Source: Zygnema cylindricum (Eukaryota; Streptophyta; Zygnematophyceae; Zygnematales; Zygnemataceae). From it: DNA of 42,663 nt. Numbering within the stretch: the stretch's first letter is position 1; the number at the start of each line of letters is the position of its first letter. Positions 1 to 10,509 of the stretch are shown piece after piece. A program made the position numbers and the translations under genes. The notes under the pieces are model-generated. The model did no database searches. It saw nothing but the letters and a program-made list of their open reading frames with translations, and was not told the origin of the DNA. The stretch lies in NCBI GenBank assembly GCA_037447655.1, contig JBBHKE010001688.1, forward strand, positions 1 to 42,663, read 5' to 3'.

Positions 1-151
1 CAGACTCAAGGGAGTTCAAACTGCACAGGGGTGCAGTCAAACTATCATTTTGCCTTCCTGGACAGCAGTGGTTGTGGCTTAAAGTGGGTTAGTTAAATAC
101 TATCTAGAGGCTTCCTGTATTCTGTGATCCAATGGAGGACATAGAATTGCA
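1..151 (+). repeat. 5' LTR of Copia-A, 3' end only
   Basis: This is the U5 end of the LTR, repeated at 5041-5191. It ends in TTGCA, immediately followed by the primer site. An ATG at 132 opens a frame that reads MEDIELQV and runs through the primer site into Gag, so the N-terminus of Gag may be encoded in the LTR, as in yeast Ty1. The same ATG is present in the 3' LTR and in the solo LTR at 28292-29339. Confidence 0.9.
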
Positions 152-1268
152 GGTTATGGGCCCACCCTCTAGGGTGCCCACATTCAATGGATCTGGGTTC
201 ATCTATTCGGAAGCCATGATGATGGGAGCTTTGTGCGAAAAACGATACTGGGGTATCGTCAGTGGACAAGTGAAACGTCCACCTTCGGGAATTGCACCAG
301 GATTTGGAGGAGAAAGGCTTCCTGCAGCAACGGCTGCCTCAGCGGAGGAGGCAAATGATGGGGACAGCAGTGTGTCCGAAAAGGGAAAAGGGATGGAGAC
401 ACCCTTTACTCCTATTGCAAGAGTACCGGGAGCGGGGACCGTGAAGACCGCAGAGAACAATACTCAAATGTGGGAGGATGTAAACATGGCTGTCAAAAAC
501 TTGCACTTTACTCAAGCTTTGGCCACCCCTCATCTTCACATTTAGAAGGCTGAGGAGTTGTGGGTGAGTTTGGTGGAGATTTATATAGCTGAAACCATTC
601 AGGAGCTCTAGTTGGCTGAGCAAAAGCTACTGAGTTACACTTACAAAGGAGGAAAGATGTTAGATTACTCTAATGATCTTTCCTGTTTGTATATGGAGAT
701 GGAAAGTGCCGGGTGGACAGGAACAATGAAAATTAAAGTTAACACTCTTATCATGAAGTTACCAGATGAGTTCGAGAACATAGTGTACCGAGTACAAGAA
801 ATGCTTTATAATTCATGGAAATGGAACACAGTGGTCAGGATGATACTTGTGCACGATTTCACAATGGAGATTAGGAGAGGAGAGAAGAGCATTCAAGCAC
901 TAGCAGCCAAAGGGGACCGATGGGGGAAAGACCCGAAGAAACCTTACAAAAGGGAAAGAGATCATTCTAGGGGACCGAGGCCTCCAAAGGGTCTTTGTCA
1001 TTTTTGCTAAAAGCCGGGACACTTCATCGCAGATTGTGTCAGGCTGTCGTAGCTGATGCTCCAAGAGAAATGTGGAGGGGGTTCCTCCTGTAGGAAGAAA
1101 AAGGCACTTATGGTTACAAAAGTGAAAGGAGAAACCGAGGATGAGTCCTCAGAGGAGGATGGGGAAAGAGTCTGGAGGAGAAGGAGATCCCTCGAAGACA
1201 GAAGTGTGCCCTTAGAGCAATTCGGGAAGCTCCACAAGAAGGATGGATCATCGACTCAGGTGCATTGA
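132..1268 (+). pseudogene. gag: Copia-A gag, with stops
   Basis: Frame opening at 132 (in the LTR) or 156 (in the primer site). After MG the protein has the Copia Gag start SRVPTFNG, then a variable Ser/Glu-rich stretch. From about 540 it has the UBN2-type Gag core, including KLLSYTYKGGKM, a KLPDEFENIV motif and a basic tail. A CCHC zinc knuckle starts at about 1006 (CHFC, then KPGHFIADC). In-frame stops are TAG at about 543 and 609, TAA inside the knuckle at about 1012, and TAG at about 1048. The acidic tail continues in the same frame to TGA at 1268, while protease lies in the next frame, so a frameshift separates the two. Gag would package RNA in cytoplasmic particles. Inactive. Confidence 0.85.
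152..166 (+). other. Primer binding site, half-tRNA type (initiator Met)
   Basis: GGTTATGGGCCCACC directly abuts the LTR end. It is the complement of the anticodon arm of a plant-type initiator methionine tRNA (GGUGGGCCCAUAACC), not of the tRNA 3' end. Drosophila copia and yeast Ty5 prime from such a cleaved half-tRNA. The internal ATG of the site at 156 is in frame with Gag. The tRNA comparison is from general knowledge; the host tRNA is not in the window. Confidence 0.85.
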
Positions 1269-2788
1269 TGCATATGTGTTGTGATAAAGAACTCTTCACT
1301 AAGTTAAGAAAGATCCCTACTGTAGAGATAGAGTATGGGGATGGGAGAGTGGTTACTACAGATCTAGTGGGATCAGTAGATCTGAAAGTCTTAGTGGAGG
1401 GTAAAATTTCTATACTTACATTCTCAAATGTACTCTACATTCCTCAACTGAGTAAAAATCTTGTCTCTACGTCTGTGTTAGATGACAAGGAGTTTGATAC
1501 CTTCACTAGAGAGGGAGTCTTTACAACTAAGTATGGGGATGAAGTTTACTTCACGGCAGATAAGGGTAGCCAAGGAATGTTTAGGCTTAACCCGAGTATT
1601 GAAAAGAAGAATGCTTATTATGTTGGTGTTCCTAAGTTGATGATTTGGCATAAGCGGTTGGGGCATGTGCATTTTGATAGGTTGAAGGAAATGAAAAAGC
1701 TTGGGGTAGAAGGCATTCAGTTTGGGGATAATAAAATGATGGATGATTGTAGTGGTTGTGCTGAAGGTAAGGCTCACAGACTTCCGTTTCCCAAAGCCTC
1801 CACATATAGACGTGAGAAAGAGTTAGACTTGGTCCACATAGATATTTGGGGACCAGCAAAAGTACCTTTGGTTGGAGGAAAGAGGTTTATGATGACAATA
1901 ACCGATGATTGGTCAAGATACTCTAGAGTCTACTTTCTGAAAACAAAGTCTGAAGCATCAACTTACTTCAAAGAATATAAAGCCTTGAGTGAGAAGTTGA
2001 ATGAAACCCCTATTAAGAGGATAAGGAGTGATAATGGGGGAGAATATACCTCTAACCAATTTGAGGAATATCTGAGAGATGAGGGAGTACAACACCAGAA
2101 AACTGTACCATATAACCCAGAACAAAATGGGGTAGCTGAGAGGTTGAATATAACACTAGGAGATAGTGCATGCAGTATGTTGGCAGACAAGAAAATAGGA
2201 AAGAGATTTTGGGCAGAGGCAATGAACTGTGCCAACTATATAAAAAATAGAGTCCTTACCTCAGCTGTAAAGGGAGTGACACCTTATGAGAGATGGGCTG
2301 GAAGGAAACCAGATATCTCACACCTTAAAGTATTTGGTAGCCAAGTTTACAGTCTTGACACGGATAGGAAAATCTGGAAACTAGATGTTAAGGGAAAACC
2401 TGGATACTTTGTGGGATATGATGAGGATGTTAAGGGATATAGAGTCTATGACTTGGCAAAGAAAGATATCATTCTGGTTAAACACTTAGTTGTCATGGAT
2501 GAAGGGAAGTCATTTGACCTCTTCAAATATAGAAAGAAGATAAGAATCAGATTTGAGTCCGAAAGTGAGGAGAACTCGGTCGTTTCCGAAAAGGACATGA
2601 GTGAACCTGTGATTGCAGATTCAGGGGAGATCCAAGATACAGGAGACTCACCGGAAACCTCACATACTCCTATGGACTTCAAGGAGATAGAAGAAGCGGG
2701 ACAAGAACCGACTTACATGGAAAGTGGAGCCGATGAGACAGTGAGAAGAAATCCAAGACTTCCATCCATTCTAGCTTCAGAGTTTTAG
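1181..2788 (+). pseudogene. pol: Copia-A protease and integrase
   Basis: One open frame with the aspartic protease motif WIIDSGA (about 1244-1264) in front of the main ORF. The GAG-pre-integrase zinc finger follows (WHKRLGHVHF... CSGCAEGK, about 1648-1770). The integrase core carries D (HIDIWGP), D (RSDNGGEY) and E (NGVAERLN), the last two 35 residues apart as in DD35E retroviral-type integrases. The GKPGYFVGYDED block and an acidic linker follow. The frame ends in TAG at 2786 inside SEF-GGRRSS, where related copies read through, so this is an internal lesion and not a gene end. All integrase catalytic residues are present. Upstream, the frame is shifted relative to gag. Confidence 0.9.
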
Positions 2789-3649
2789 GGTGGAAGGAGA
2801 AGCAGCAAAAAGATACAGGAAAAACAAACTGCTCATAAGGTAACTAAGCTATCTCACCCAGATGAGCCTCAGTCTTACTCGGAGGCCGTAAATAGTCCAG
2901 AGAAAGAAAGATGGATTAGAGCCATAAATGATGAGATGGCTTCTATCATGGAAGCAAATACTTGGGAACTAGAAGATTGTCCTCCACACAAAAAACCTAT
3001 TGGGTGTAAATGGGTATTTAAACTAAAACTGAACCCAGATAACACAATTGAGCGATATAAGGCTCGATTGGTAGCGATGGGATTCACCCAAAAGGAGGGG
3101 ATTGACAATGAGGAGACCTTTGCTCCAGTTGTTCGGTTCGCATCAGTAAGGATTCTCCTCATTCTGGCAGCAGCGGAAGACATGGAAATACACCAGATGG
3201 ACATTAAGATTGCTTTTCTTAATGGTCAGTTAGAGGAAGAAATTTTCATAAGACAACCCGAGGGGTTCGTGGAAGAAGGAGAAGAGAGCAAAGTCTGCAG
3301 GCTCATAAAGTCCTTATATGGATTGAAGCAGGCTCATAAAGTCCTTATATGGATAGAAGCAAGCTCTCGACAGTGGATTAAGAAACTAGATGAGTTTCTC
3401 ACCGATCTGGGATATATCCGTATCAGCTCTGACCATTCTATCTATACGTTTGAAGATGAGAATGGTGTCATTTTTATTGCAATTTATGTGGATGATCTGC
3501 TTGTGTTTAGTGAGTCTTTGGAGAAGATCAATAGGCTAAAGAAAGATCTTAGGGGAAGATTTGATATGAAGGATTTAGGGGAGGCAAAATATATTTTGGG
3601 GATCCAAATGGAGAGAGATAGGGGGAAGAAGATTATCAGACTTAATTAG
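2789..3649 (+). pseudogene. pol: Copia-A reverse transcriptase
   Basis: Continues in the same frame as integrase after the TAG. RVT_2-type reverse transcriptase: WELEDCPP, CKWVFKLKLNPDNTIERYKA, QMDIKIAFLNG, SLYGLKQA, and the catalytic YVDD (AIYVDDLLV). A 31-bp tandem duplication at 3300-3361 inserts ten extra codons between SLYGLKQA and SRQW. A compensating 1-base loss keeps the frame. The section ends in TAG (3647-3649), where family B reads Gln before KEAIGNML. The enzyme would copy genomic RNA in the particle. The insertion in a conserved block makes activity doubtful. Confidence 0.9.
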
Positions 3650-4054
3650 AAAGAAGCAATAGGAAATATGCTTGAGAAATTCCAGATGGAAAATGCTAAC
3701 AGTTGTACCACTCCCATGGACCTGAAAAAATTAAGTGATGGGAGTGTAGAAGGAGGAGTGATGATCTTAGACGATCAGATGAGTCCAGAGGAGAGAGAGT
3801 TTATGAAGTCATTGTTGCAAGAACTGGGATATATGAAGGAGGGAGTGCATGAAATCTTTTGCGAAAATCAAGCTGTAATCGCAATTGCAGCCAATCCAAA
3901 ACACCATTTTAAAGTAAAACATATGGACATAAGATTAAGATTCGTAAGAGAAAAAGTTGAAAACAAAATTTTAAATCTTGTGTATAGACCTGATGAAGAA
4001 ATGGTGGCTGACATGATGACCAAACATGTGCCCTCTCCTAAATTAAAATATTAA
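3650..4054 (+). pseudogene. pol: Copia-A RNase H remnant
   Basis: Same frame. KEAIGNMLEKFQMENANSC leads to MSPEEREFMK, then jumps directly to LLQELGYM. Comparison with family B (24840-25673) shows that roughly 110 residues are missing, including the catalytic SDAS and MESEYMA segments. The later CDNQ motif reads CENQ. HMDIRLRFVREK and DEEMVADMMTK, the usual Copia end, are kept, and the frame closes with TAA at 4052-4054. RNase H cannot be functional. Confidence 0.85.
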
Positions 4055-4095
4055 CAGGAAAAATGCGGGTTGAAAAAAAAGTTAAAATTAGACTA

Positions 4096-4108
4096 TAAAA
4101 TAAGGGGA
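4096..4108 (+). other. Polypurine tract of Copia-A
   Basis: TAAAATAAGGGGA lies immediately before the TGTTG start of the 3' LTR, the expected position for the plus-strand primer. Confidence 0.7.
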
Positions 4109-4290
4109 TTGTTGAAATTAATAGATTTATAGTGTATTTTCTAGGTTTAAATATGTTATTATAAACAAAAAGAAAAGGACGGGCAGCCTGCCTCCACCTC
4201 CTCTCTTTAGCCCCCATACTTGTTGTAGTCACTGAACGATAGAGAGGGTTAATTCAACAGGCAGTTATTTTTAGTAGGTTACTAAAAATA

Positions 4291-4386
4291 TACCTTACGG
4301 ACCCGGGATTTGATCCAGGTACCTGCGGTCTATCAAGTTGGCCGATGGCGGTCAACTTTATCCTATTAGACTAGGACCAGTGTAAA
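4291..4386 (-). other. tRNA-like module, antisense inside LTR-A
   Basis: On the minus strand, an A-box match (TAGTCTAATAGG, 4362-4373) is followed 46 bases later by a B-box match (GATCAAATC, 4307-4315; consensus GWTCRANNC). The B box lies in a T-arm-like stem. No acceptor stem can be formed, so this is not called a tRNA gene. Equivalent modules occupy the same place and the same antisense orientation in the other family A/C LTRs. Confidence 0.55.
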
Positions 4387-4397
4387 TGCTATAGTAT

Positions 4398-4400
<3 letters not shown>

Positions 4401-4476
<76 letters not shown>

Positions 4477-4478
4477 AT
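4401..4478. repeat. (AT)n microsatellite in LTR
   Basis: Almost pure AT dinucleotide run inside the U3 of the Copia-A 3' LTR. It is absent from the other LTR copies, so it expanded after insertion or in this lineage. Confidence 0.95.
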
Positions 4479-4832
4479 GTATATTTAGGGAGGAACAAAT
4501 CCATTTAGCTAAAACTGTATACGACACGCATGGATATAGTTTTATGAAAGTACGAAGTACGATTCTATTTCAAAACGGAAACCACGCATTTTTCGACAGC
4601 GAAACAAATGTCGCGCAAGTATTTATAACGGCTAAGATTACGTCTCGCTGCAAATCCAACGGCGCACATCATCGCCGAAATTCCGGAGTGGTCACTTTGG
4701 CGTTTTGTGACGTGGCATGACCTAGAGCCACGTGGAGAGATGACATTCGGTCATGGGAATTCCGAGGAATGTACGGACGAGTGAAAAGCAGACACGCGTT
4801 CGCTTAATAGCCTTGTCGTACATAGGCCGTAC

Positions 4833-4860
4833 AAAAGGTACACTGGCAGTAGTACTTTTT
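4833..4860. promoter_or_regulatory. GTAC inverted repeat in LTR-A
   Basis: AAAAGGTAC and GTACTTTTT face each other over a 10-base spacer. The solo family-A LTR has perfect 10-base arms (CAGAAAGTAC/GTACTTTCTG, 28633-28662) and family-B LTRs have AAAAGTAC/GTACTTTT (for example 8267-8295). A transcription-factor site is inferred from this recurrence. Confidence 0.45.
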
Positions 4861-5191
4861 GGTACGGTACAATAATCTGATTGGTCCGTACTTTAGTAGA
4901 TAGAAGATATTAGAGGAAATCAGGACTTAGAAAATTTTGGTAGGCAGTCACCTCTCCCTTTGAGAGTTTGTACAAATTGGCATTTTTACTTCCTCATAAC
5001 TTATCGGCTGGTTGGCCGTTTTCAGAGATTCTTTTTCCTACGGACTCAGGGGAGTCTAAGCTGCACAGGGGTGCAGTCAAACTCTCATTTTGCCTTCTTG
5101 GACAGCAGTGGTTGTGGCTTAAAGTGGGTTAGTTAAATACTATCTAGAGGCTTCCTGTATTCTGTGATCCAATGGAGGACATAGAATTGCA

Positions 5192-5503
5192 ACAGCCATC
5201 ACCGTGTAGACTTTGAGGGCATTGTAACCATTTATTTAAGCGTAGAGTTCCACCTTTTTGACCTCCTTATTTAAAGCAAATATAATGACCTAATTTTAAG
5301 AATCAAGCGGAACGTGGGAAGTAACAAATTTCCCTCTAAAGAAATCTTTATAAAAAATATAACTACAAACAGGGTGTACATGAAGTTCTTTCTTTGTACA
5401 GTCATAGTCTCGCCGTCGTCCAATTTGTCCTTAAACGTGTGGTGTATTACCCACTTTACAGACTAGTACCCACTTTACAGACTTGGTATGCCTGACATAA
5501 AAT
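5192..5503. other. Intergenic, with a short 19-bp duplication
   Basis: No coding signal. The only structure seen is two tandem copies of TACCCACTTTACAGACTAG at 5448-5466 and 5467-5485. Confidence 0.6.
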
Positions 5504-5860
5504 CCGTTCAACAATTAGATTTGACTCATTCAAGTTTTAAAAAATGTGGCTTCTTCAAATGACATCTACGAGGTTTGATTCCGGATCTGCGCCTTCGAAA
5601 CGATATGTGCCGTACACTATTACTGCGTTCAACAATTAGGTTCAAGTTTTTTAAAACATAGCTTGTTCAAACAACATCTACGAGGTTCGAACTCGGATAT
5701 GTGCCTTCGAAAAATGTACCGTACACTGCTGCTCCTTTCAAAGATTCGAGTTTTCAAAACTTTGACTTGTTCAAACAAAATATACGAAGTTTGATGTCGG
5801 ATCAACGTCTTCGCAAACTGTATGTCCGTACACTATTTGTTCGTTTCAACATTGCAAGTG
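5504..5860 (+). repeat. Tandem repeat, about 110-122 bp, three copies
   Basis: Copies begin near 5504 (CGTTCAACAATTAG), 5626 (CGTTCAACAATTAG) and 5735 (CTTTCAAAGATTCG). Each contains TTCAAGTTTT-like, TCTACGAGGTT-like, GCCTTCGAAA-like and GTACACTAT-like blocks in the same order. The third copy is the most diverged and a fourth may begin near 5852. No protein is supported. Confidence 0.75.
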
Positions 5861-5984
5861 GGTTCCTTGATGAGTTTATATTTGATTTAACTTGTACTTT
5901 TTGGTTTTAAATTTAACCTTTTTGTTTTTATTTCAACGTTCCTTTTCTGTGTAGTCGTTTTGTTTCCTTTGTGCTGTATATCCT

Positions 5985-6075
5985 TTTCCCTCTCCCTCCT
6001 CTCTCCCTCCTCTCTCCCACTCTTTTCCCTCTCCCTCCCCTTCTCGTGCTCCCTCTCCCTTTCCTCTCCTTTTAC
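5985..6075 (+). repeat. Pyrimidine-rich tract
   Basis: Runs of CCCTCTCCCTCCTCTCTCC-type sequence on the plus strand. Low complexity, with triplex (H-DNA) potential. It lies on the left side of the satellite district, opposite the purine-rich tract at 12250-12406 on the right. Confidence 0.7.
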
Positions 6076-6299
6076 CGCGGAAATGAGACCGACGTGTGAC
6101 CTTGTCCAGGTCGTGCCAACGAACAGCTGTATTAGTAATTTAGTACAGCTGTATCCTGCTCTATGCTCTATAGCCTGGAAGGTTTGATTTAAATTCGCCA
6201 TTATTGTTAGCTGCTTAAAACTCGAATACGAGGAGAGAACAGAACAGTGCGAGAACACGCAAGAAAAAGGTGTTTTTTTTTCCTCTCCTTCTCTCTTTC

Positions 6300-7316
6300 T
6301 GTGTTTGTGTTTCAGTTATTGTTTTTAGCACAGGTTCAGTTACAGTCTTTGGTACAGTTACTGTCTTCGGTACAGTTACAGTTGTAGTCTTAGGTACAGT
6401 TACAGTTACTGTCTTAGGTACAATTACAGTTACAGTTTTGGTATTTTTAGTGCAGTTACAGTCGATGATTTTAGTACAGTTACAGTTATTGTTTTTAGTA
6501 CAATTCTAGTTAATGTTTTCCGTACAGTTACGGTTATTGTTTTGTTTTTAGTTTTTAGTACAGTGTTTTTGGTAGAGTTACAGTTATTGTTTTTAGTACA
6601 GTTACTGTTAGTGTTTTTTGCCAGTTACAGTTTCTGATACATTTACAGTTACAGTTTAGATGTTTAGAGTACAGGTACAGATTTGGTGTTTTTAGTACGG
6701 TTGTAGTTAGTGTTTTTAATACAGTTACAGTTACAGTTTTTAGTACAGTAACTAATGTTTTACAATTACAGTCAGTACTTTAGGACAGCTACAGTTACAA
6801 TTTCTACAGTTACAATTTTAGTACAGTTAATAGTGTTTTTAGTACAGTTACAGTTAATGTTTTTGTACAATTACAGTTAGTTTTTTTTGTACTAGAGGTT
6901 TTATTACAGTTACAGTCACAGTTTTGAGTACAGTTACACAGCTAGTGTTTTTTATACAGTTACAGTTTTTGTTTTGAATACAGTAACAGTTTTGTTTTTA
7001 GTACAGTTTCATTTATCGTTTTTAGTACAGGTTCAGCTACAGTCTTCAGTACAGTTTCTTTGTAGTCTTTATTACAGTTACAGTTGGAGTGTAAGGTACA
7101 GTTACAGATACAGTCTTGGGTACAGTTACAGTTTTGGTATTTTAGTGCTGTTACAGTCGGTGATTTTATTACAGTTACAGTTGTTAGTACAATTTTAGTT
7201 AGTGTTTTCCGTACAATTACGGTTACTGTTTTGTTTCTAGCTTTTAGTACGGTTACAGTTATAGTCTTGTGTACAGCTGTAGTTACAGTCTTAGATACAA
7301 TTACAGTTACATTTTG
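6300..7316 (+). repeat. GTACAG satellite, block 1, with higher-order period
   Basis: Degenerate units of about 24 bases around TTTTTAGTACAGTTACAGTT. Variant units recur in a fixed order: the CAGGTTCAG variant sits at 6332 and again at 7028 (696 bases apart), and the TTTTCCGTACA variant near 6518 and again about 690 bases later. Open frames through it encode only Val/Thr/Phe-rich reiterations (VTVFGTVTV), which reflect the repeat and are not genes. Confidence 0.9.
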
Positions 7317-8173
7317 AACTAATATAATAATACAATAATTTAATAATATAATAATGCAGTAATACTAATACTATAACAATATAATACTATAATACTATAA
7401 TACTATAATACTATAATACTATAATACTATAATACTATAATACTATAATACTATAATACTATAATACAACAATACAATAATACAATAATACAATAATACA
7501 ATATACAATGTCAATAATACAATGTACAATGTCAATAATAGAATAATAATAAAAAAAAACAATAAATTAAAAATTATAAAACAACATAATTATATGCAAC
7601 ATAATAATATACCATTTCAAAATAATATAACAATAATAATCACAGCAAAATAATTATACAATAAACAATATAATAACATACCAATATACTAATATACAAA
7701 AATAATAAAAAGTTAGAATGTTAGAACAAAGAATAAAGAAAAACAACAAATAATACCAATCAGCATAACAACAAAGAAAATAACAAAACGAGAATGTAAA
7801 ACAAACAACATAACAAAAATAAAATAATAAATTAATAAAATAAAAATAATAAAATAATATGTGAAAATTAATAAATTATTAAAATAATAAATTAATAAAT
7901 TAATAAAATGATAAAATAATATAATTATATAAATATAATAATAATAATTAAGTATATTAATATAATAAATATGTCGTAAAATAATACAACAATACTATAA
8001 CAATATAATAAAATAAAAGAGTAATAAAATAATAAAATAGCAAAATAATGAAAGAATAAAAGAATAAAAGAATAAAAGAATAAAAGAATAAAATAATATA
8101 ATAATAAAATAATAAAATAATAAAATGATAAATTAATAAATTAATAAAATAATATAATTAAAAACGAATATAA
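7317..8173. repeat. AT-rich microsatellite tract
   Basis: Nearly G/C-free. It holds an (ATAATACT)n run of about 11 units (7381-7467), an (ACAATAATA)n run (about 7465-7503), a long degenerate (ATA)n/(AAT)n stretch, and (AAAAGAAT)n near 8048-8092. The solo LTR at 8174 is inserted in it, since similar sequence resumes at 9179. Confidence 0.9.
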
Positions 8174-8484
8174 TGTTGTTATTTATAAATCTTTATTTCA
8201 GTCAATAGGGGTATAAATAACTTAGGATATTTTTCCTAGTAGTCTACTGTAATACTTACCTTAGCCAAAAGTACAGTAGAGTGTATTGTACTTTTGTAAG
8301 GACACGTGTCAGCGAAAGAACGTATGCACGTTTTTCGGAGTAGCGCCGACAGTCAACCATACGTGTCAAAAAGTTGACGATACGATTCAAATGATCGGAC
8401 GAACGGGATCTGTCCCGAGTATTCCGGAAATATATGGTAAAGCTCGACGGTACCATCGTCGATCGAATCTGTTCCAACGGACGC

Positions 8485-8551
8485 GATTCACCTGGGACCA
8501 CAAGCGTGATTCACGAGGGACCACAAGCGTGATTCGCGTGGGACCACAAGT
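8485..8551 (+). repeat. 23-bp tandem repeats in LTR-B
   Basis: Three copies of GATTCRCSWGGGACCACAAG plus three bases, starting at 8485, 8508 and 8531. All four family-B LTRs carry the triplet, so it predates their spread. It may be a transcriptional element, inferred only from conservation. Confidence 0.8.
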
Positions 8552-8870
8552 GACGAAGCACTCAGGTGCTTTGTACTACACGACCACATTCGACTGGATT
8601 TTAGCGACTCTTGCTGACTAAGCATTTGGAACGTTTTTGTGTACGATCGGAACGTTTTGTGTACGGTTCAATATCTGGAAATATGTGAATAACATTGTTT
8701 TGTATTTTAGTGTAATAAAAATAGTGTTCCATTAAGCAAATTTTTAGAAAGTAATAATTAGGGTTTTGAGGTACAGTGACGTACAGGTAGGATGCGTTGT
8801 CGTTAGTCAAGATAAAAACCGTAGTAATGGTTACCCGAATTAGTGTAGATCAATAGATACAAACTGTGAG

Positions 8871-8877
8871 TATATAA
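8871..8877 (+). promoter_or_regulatory. LTR-B TATA box (copy B1)
   Basis: TATATAA about 300 bases before the LTR end, followed by the block GGACTTAGCCAATTTTG that is shared by the LTR-B copies, with a small deletion in B4. This would be the retrotransposon promoter. Confidence 0.5.
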
Positions 8878-9178
8878 CTTAGGACTTAGCCAATTTTGTA
8901 GTATCCAGTTTTGGGAATATGATTTACTAAGGGCAGTTTTTGGGAAACTTCTAGACATCATATCTTATGGTTTACTGAGTCATTTGGGCTGCAATTTTGG
9001 GAATTGTTAGTTTACTGCTGTGGCAAATTTGGCTTTGGCTTTCTGAGTCATATTTTGTGTCGGTTCTAAGATTGGCTGTTGAGTAGGTACTTTGATAGTT
9101 TCTGTTGTTTTTTTCATGTATACTTCCACTACTACTGCTGGTTCTTCGCACCGTTCTTCGCACCGTTGCAGAACAACA

Positions 9179-9385
9179 TATAATAATGTACTAATATAGT
9201 TATATTAATATAATAAATAATAATACAGTAAAATAATAATATAGTAAAATAATAATACAATAATACTATAACAATATAATAAAATAATAAAATAATATAA
9301 TAATAAAATAATATAATAGAATAGTATTGTAATAGTGTAATAGTATAATAATTCGCGCTCTCTCTCTCTCTCTCACTCTTTCTCA
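9179..9385. repeat. AT-rich microsatellite followed by CT run
   Basis: Continuation of the AT-rich target sequence with (AATA)n and (TAATA)n runs, then a CT microsatellite (CTCTCTCTCTCTCTC) at about 9356-9376. Confidence 0.8.
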
Positions 9386-10509
9386 CCCCTTGATGGGTTT
9401 CAATGGAGAATGTGGAAGAGAGAGTGGAGAGAGTACTTTCTATAGGCACTCCGGAATCTTGAATAGAAAGAGTTTTATTGGTGGAAGGATTTTGAAGAAG
9501 AAACAGGATTATATTACAGGATTTTGAAGGGTAAAAGGGAGAGATAATTGGTCGAATTTGGTTTTTATGCAATGGAATTTTTAATATTCCATGTTCAGGT
9601 ATATTATCAAATGGATAAAAACCAGGTCTGAAAAACTAAGTAAATAGATTGTCAATGTGAGTTGAAATACCTAACGTTTTTGTGTTTTCTGAACCAAATG
9701 TATGGAGGTTGAATGGCGATAACTCTGCGATCTTTTCATGGTTTTTAAACAAAGATTCACTGAGAAACATCTTTCTCGGTTTTCTAAGAAGAATTTTTTA
9801 TCATTTTTATGGTTTGGTTTTTTTGGAAAAACTTAGTTAACAATTATAGGTTAAAATCAAATAACATTTTTGTAGATGGTACTTTCAAGGAAATTCCGCC
9901 AACCATAAATGGTTCTAGGTTTTTTGTTTTGACCATTTTCTCTTTCTTCATTTTTTTTTTTTAAAGGTGGATATTCTGAAAATGGACATAGAAGGTGGAG
10001 AGTGTGGAGGTATTTCCGGATGGAAAGAGGCTCAAAGTCAGGTATAACGTTTTTTTTTTTTTCTTTTTATTTCCTGTTCTTATTCTTGTGTTCTTATATT
10101 CTTTTACTCTTGACATATTCGTATTTTTTTAAAATTTTTCAGTTCTTATATTGTCATATACTCATATTGTTATATTTGTATTTGTAATCGTATTCTCTTT
10201 CTTTTTATTTCTAGTACATGGAGAGGAATAAGCACGAAAAAAATAATTTAAAAAATACAATCTATGGTGTTCATTTTGAATTACTTTGTCATACATTGAC
10301 TCTTCTACTAAATGTTGTTCTTTTAAATAAATATATAAATTCTGGGCTCAATGTGTAAACAACTTCTCGCTTTTACGTTTTTAGGGAATTCTACTTTAGA
10401 AGTAGTGACATTAAGCTCAGAATTCATAAGTCGGTCAAGGAGTTTATACCATATGTTCTTTAAATATTTAGGTATGGCATATTTTTCGACCTTCCGTTCT
10501 TAGAGAGTT
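9386..10509. other. Unassigned AT-rich sequence
   Basis: No recognisable protein or RNA. T-rich runs (for example 10050-10200) give short hydrophobic frames without codon structure. Confidence 0.5.

Larger units (their letters stand above)
1..5191 (+). mobile_element. Ty1/Copia LTR retrotransposon, family A, decayed, 5' LTR cut by window
   Basis: The order LTR end, primer site, gag, protease, integrase, reverse transcriptase, RNase H remnant, polypurine tract, LTR is the Copia order, with integrase before reverse transcriptase. Bases 1-151 match 5041-5191 with about seven differences, so both LTR ends are visible and the insertion is not recent. The coding region is broken by in-frame TAG/TAA codons, a gag-to-pol frame change and a large deletion in RNase H, so it cannot be autonomous. 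The 5' target duplication lies outside the window. Confidence 0.95.
4110..5191 (+). repeat. 3' LTR of Copia-A
   Basis: Starts TGTTGAAATT after the polypurine tract and ends GAATTGCA, about 1.08 kb. Contents in order: a CT-rich block, an antisense tRNA-like module (4291-4386), an (AT)n run, G-box-like CCACGTGG near 4729, a GTAC inverted repeat (4833-4860), then the U5 end shared with 1-151. The same order, with diverged sequence, is seen in the minus-strand LTRs at 28292-29339, 29724-31123 and 33146-34381. Confidence 0.9.
8174..9178 (+). mobile_element. Solo LTR of Copia-B (copy B1)
   Basis: TGTTGTTATT...GAACAACA, about 1.0 kb, with TGTTG/CAACA terminal inverted repeats. It is flanked by a perfect 5-bp target duplication TATAA (8169-8173 and 9179-9183), which fixes both LTR ends. 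It is more like the LTR at 15361-16410 than the two at 20543 and 25697. It holds a GTAC inverted repeat (8267-8295), three 23-bp repeats, a TATA box and an 81-codon antisense open frame (8256-8501, minus). Confidence 0.95.

Noticed and set aside
1010-1268. Programmed -1 frameshifting between gag and protease in Copia-A
   Set aside because: The frames overlap in the right direction, but the only run (GAAAAAG) is a poor slippery site, and family B has gag and protease in one frame, so a decay frameshift is simpler.
7381-8092. A CRISPR-like or regularly spaced repeat array
   Set aside because: The repeats are 8-9 base microsatellite units with no spacers, in a eukaryotic context.
8286-8621. Sense-strand 111-codon frame in LTR-B (also 20659-20994)
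   Set aside because: It is broken in the other two LTR-B copies and has no domain similarity, so chance is likely. The antisense frame, open in all four, was kept instead as a finding.
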